Part shown: positions 62,936-64,000 of the stretch, piece after piece
Layout: the number at the start of each line of letters is the position of its first letter
Position numbering within the stretch: position 1 is the first letter of the stretch
NCBI GenBank assembly: GCA_009869945.1
Contig: WIXG01000032.1
Location: 62,001-126,000 of the forward strand
Direction: 5' to 3'
DNA: 64,000 nt
Source: Mesaphorura yosii
Taxonomy: Eukaryota; Arthropoda; Collembola; Poduromorpha; Tullbergiidae
Notes under the pieces: generated by a model
Told to the model about the DNA's origin: nothing
Databases searched by the model: none
What the model saw: only the letters and a program-made list of their open reading frames with translations
Made by a program: the position numbers and the translations under genes

Positions 62936-63408
62936 TGCGCCTTCTCTTTGATTTTATTGCCAGCTCGCGTCTGATACTATGATTAAACCTAATCGCTGAT
63001 TAAACCAGGGACAAGATAAAGTCACTGGGCAAGAAATTCATGATCGGTTGCCAGATTTCTAGTGACGAGAACCTTCTATTTTCCTGTCAAGTAATTGGGC
63101 AAAATGCAAGAAAGACGAAGACGAGCGTGAGACAAATGCGAGGCAAGGAAAAAGCTCGAGCTGAGGTTGAAGGCACGATTCCTGAATCTCTTTCTCTCCT
63201 TATGGTGATTTTTTTTTGAATTCGCGTTCTTCCGCATCCGCATCGTATTTGTTGTCTGCTGAATATTGCTGTTCTTCAATTAAATTAACCGCTGATACCG
63301 CACACTTCAATTACTAAATATTTCGTCACAATTGGAGTTGCTGCGTTGTTGCTGAATCGGCGATTCAACCAAGGTGGAAGAGTCGGCTGGAAATAACAAA
63401 TCTGAAGC
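62936..63408. other. Short intergenic region and 5' leader of the last gene
   Basis: Less than 500 bases separate the UBL3 polyA signal from the next ATG, so promoter and leader must be compact. I see no clear TATA box. Confidence 0.5.
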
Positions 63409-64000
63409 ATGGAGAACGGTGGAATTGAAAAGGTAGCTGAAGAGATCAACAAGGCATCTCTGGAAGATAAAGCTGAACTCACGAAGGCGTCTCTGGAAGA
63501 TCAAGATGAAGGCCCGGATGCTGGGGAAAGGGACAATGATGATGTAACACCAGGAGCCGAAAAAAAGAAGAAAAAGCGCAATCGTAATCGCAAGAAGAAA
63601 GCAGAAGGTTAGTTGACTGCGTACCATGGAAGTTAGTTTATATATTAATTAGTTTAGTTTAATTGTAATAACACAATTTCGGACACAGCTCTACGTGTTT
63701 CTTTATATAACTGGATAAGACTGTTTGCAGGAACCCAAGATGGGGAGCCGGCTCCTGATGCTGAGGGAAAAATCGAAGGTTTGCCAACCATAGATTCTGT
63801 GACTTTTAAGAGTCCCTCATCCTCATGACGCGGTTTTTATCTAAATTTTTATGTTACACCTTGAACAGAAGTGATTCCTGATGGAGACGCCAAGGATGAG
63901 TCTACTGAAGCCTTGACTAGCAAGCAGAAGAAAACGCTGAAGAAGAAAATGATTGCTGAAACGGTCGATGCGGTGGTTGCAAAGGCCGAAGCTGAAACAA
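63409..64000 (+). CDS. Lysine-rich acidic protein, N-terminal exons (partial; possibly methionine aminopeptidase 2)
   Basis: Exons 63409-63607, 63731-63778 and 63869 onward join in phase 1 and run past the window end. About 126 residues are visible. It begins MENGGIEKVAEEINKASLED and repeats KASLED at residues 15-20 and 26-31, a 33-base duplication in the DNA. Next come an acidic stretch, a strongly basic block (AEKKKKKRNRNRKKK, about residues 49-63), a second acidic stretch and another basic stretch (SKQKKTLKKKM). Such alternating acidic and poly-Lys N-termini occur in methionine aminopeptidase 2, where the block contacts eIF2, and also in N-myristoyltransferase and eIF2B-delta. The catalytic part is outside the window, so identity stays open. 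A cytosolic, ribosome-associated role is a guess. Confidence 0.8.

Overview
The window is animal nuclear DNA, most likely from an arthropod. It has spliced genes with canonical GT/AG introns, polyadenylation signals, very long introns beside compact gene clusters, and an exact TATCGATA (DRE-type) motif upstream of one gene. I cannot name the species. I found no bacterial operons, CRISPR arrays, tRNA or rRNA genes, and no intact transposon.

Layout. (1) 1-10097 is gene-free DNA, probably the last long intron of the next gene; it carries many copies of a GCAGGCAGGC-type tetranucleotide repeat and one perfect hairpin. (2) 10098-12378 (+) holds the last three coding exons of a large Gln/Met/Gly/Asn-rich nuclear coactivator, possibly Mastermind, with a 3'UTR of about 2 kb. 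(3) 15388-17844 (+) is a complete eight-exon gene for a seven-finger zinc-finger protein. (4) 18655-21731 (+) is a multi-exon AAA ATPase of the spastin/katanin/Vps4 kind with a degraded catalytic site. (5) 21920-22789 (-) is a minus-strand reading frame broken by one in-frame stop; it converges on and overlaps the 3' end of the ATPase gene. (6) 22790-25900 is intergenic with an imperfect tandem duplication. (7) 26237-61320 (+) is UBL3, a membrane-anchored ubiquitin-fold protein. Its four small coding exons are spread over 35 kb by introns of about 10.6, 19.6 and 4.6 kb; the product ends in a CCIL prenylation box, and the 3'UTR has two Pumilio-type sites. (8) 63409-64000 (+) holds the first three coding exons of a lysine-rich, acidic protein that runs off the window; methionine aminopeptidase 2 is one candidate.

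Most exon joins were fixed by requiring GT/AG sites with matching reading phase. The UBL3 call is strong because all four exons match the known family order and C-terminal lipidation signal. The genes do not form one pathway: two are probable transcription regulators, one an AAA protein, one a prenylated trafficking/sorting protein and one possibly a translation or protein-processing factor. The dozens of 60-190 codon open frames inside the long introns look like chance.
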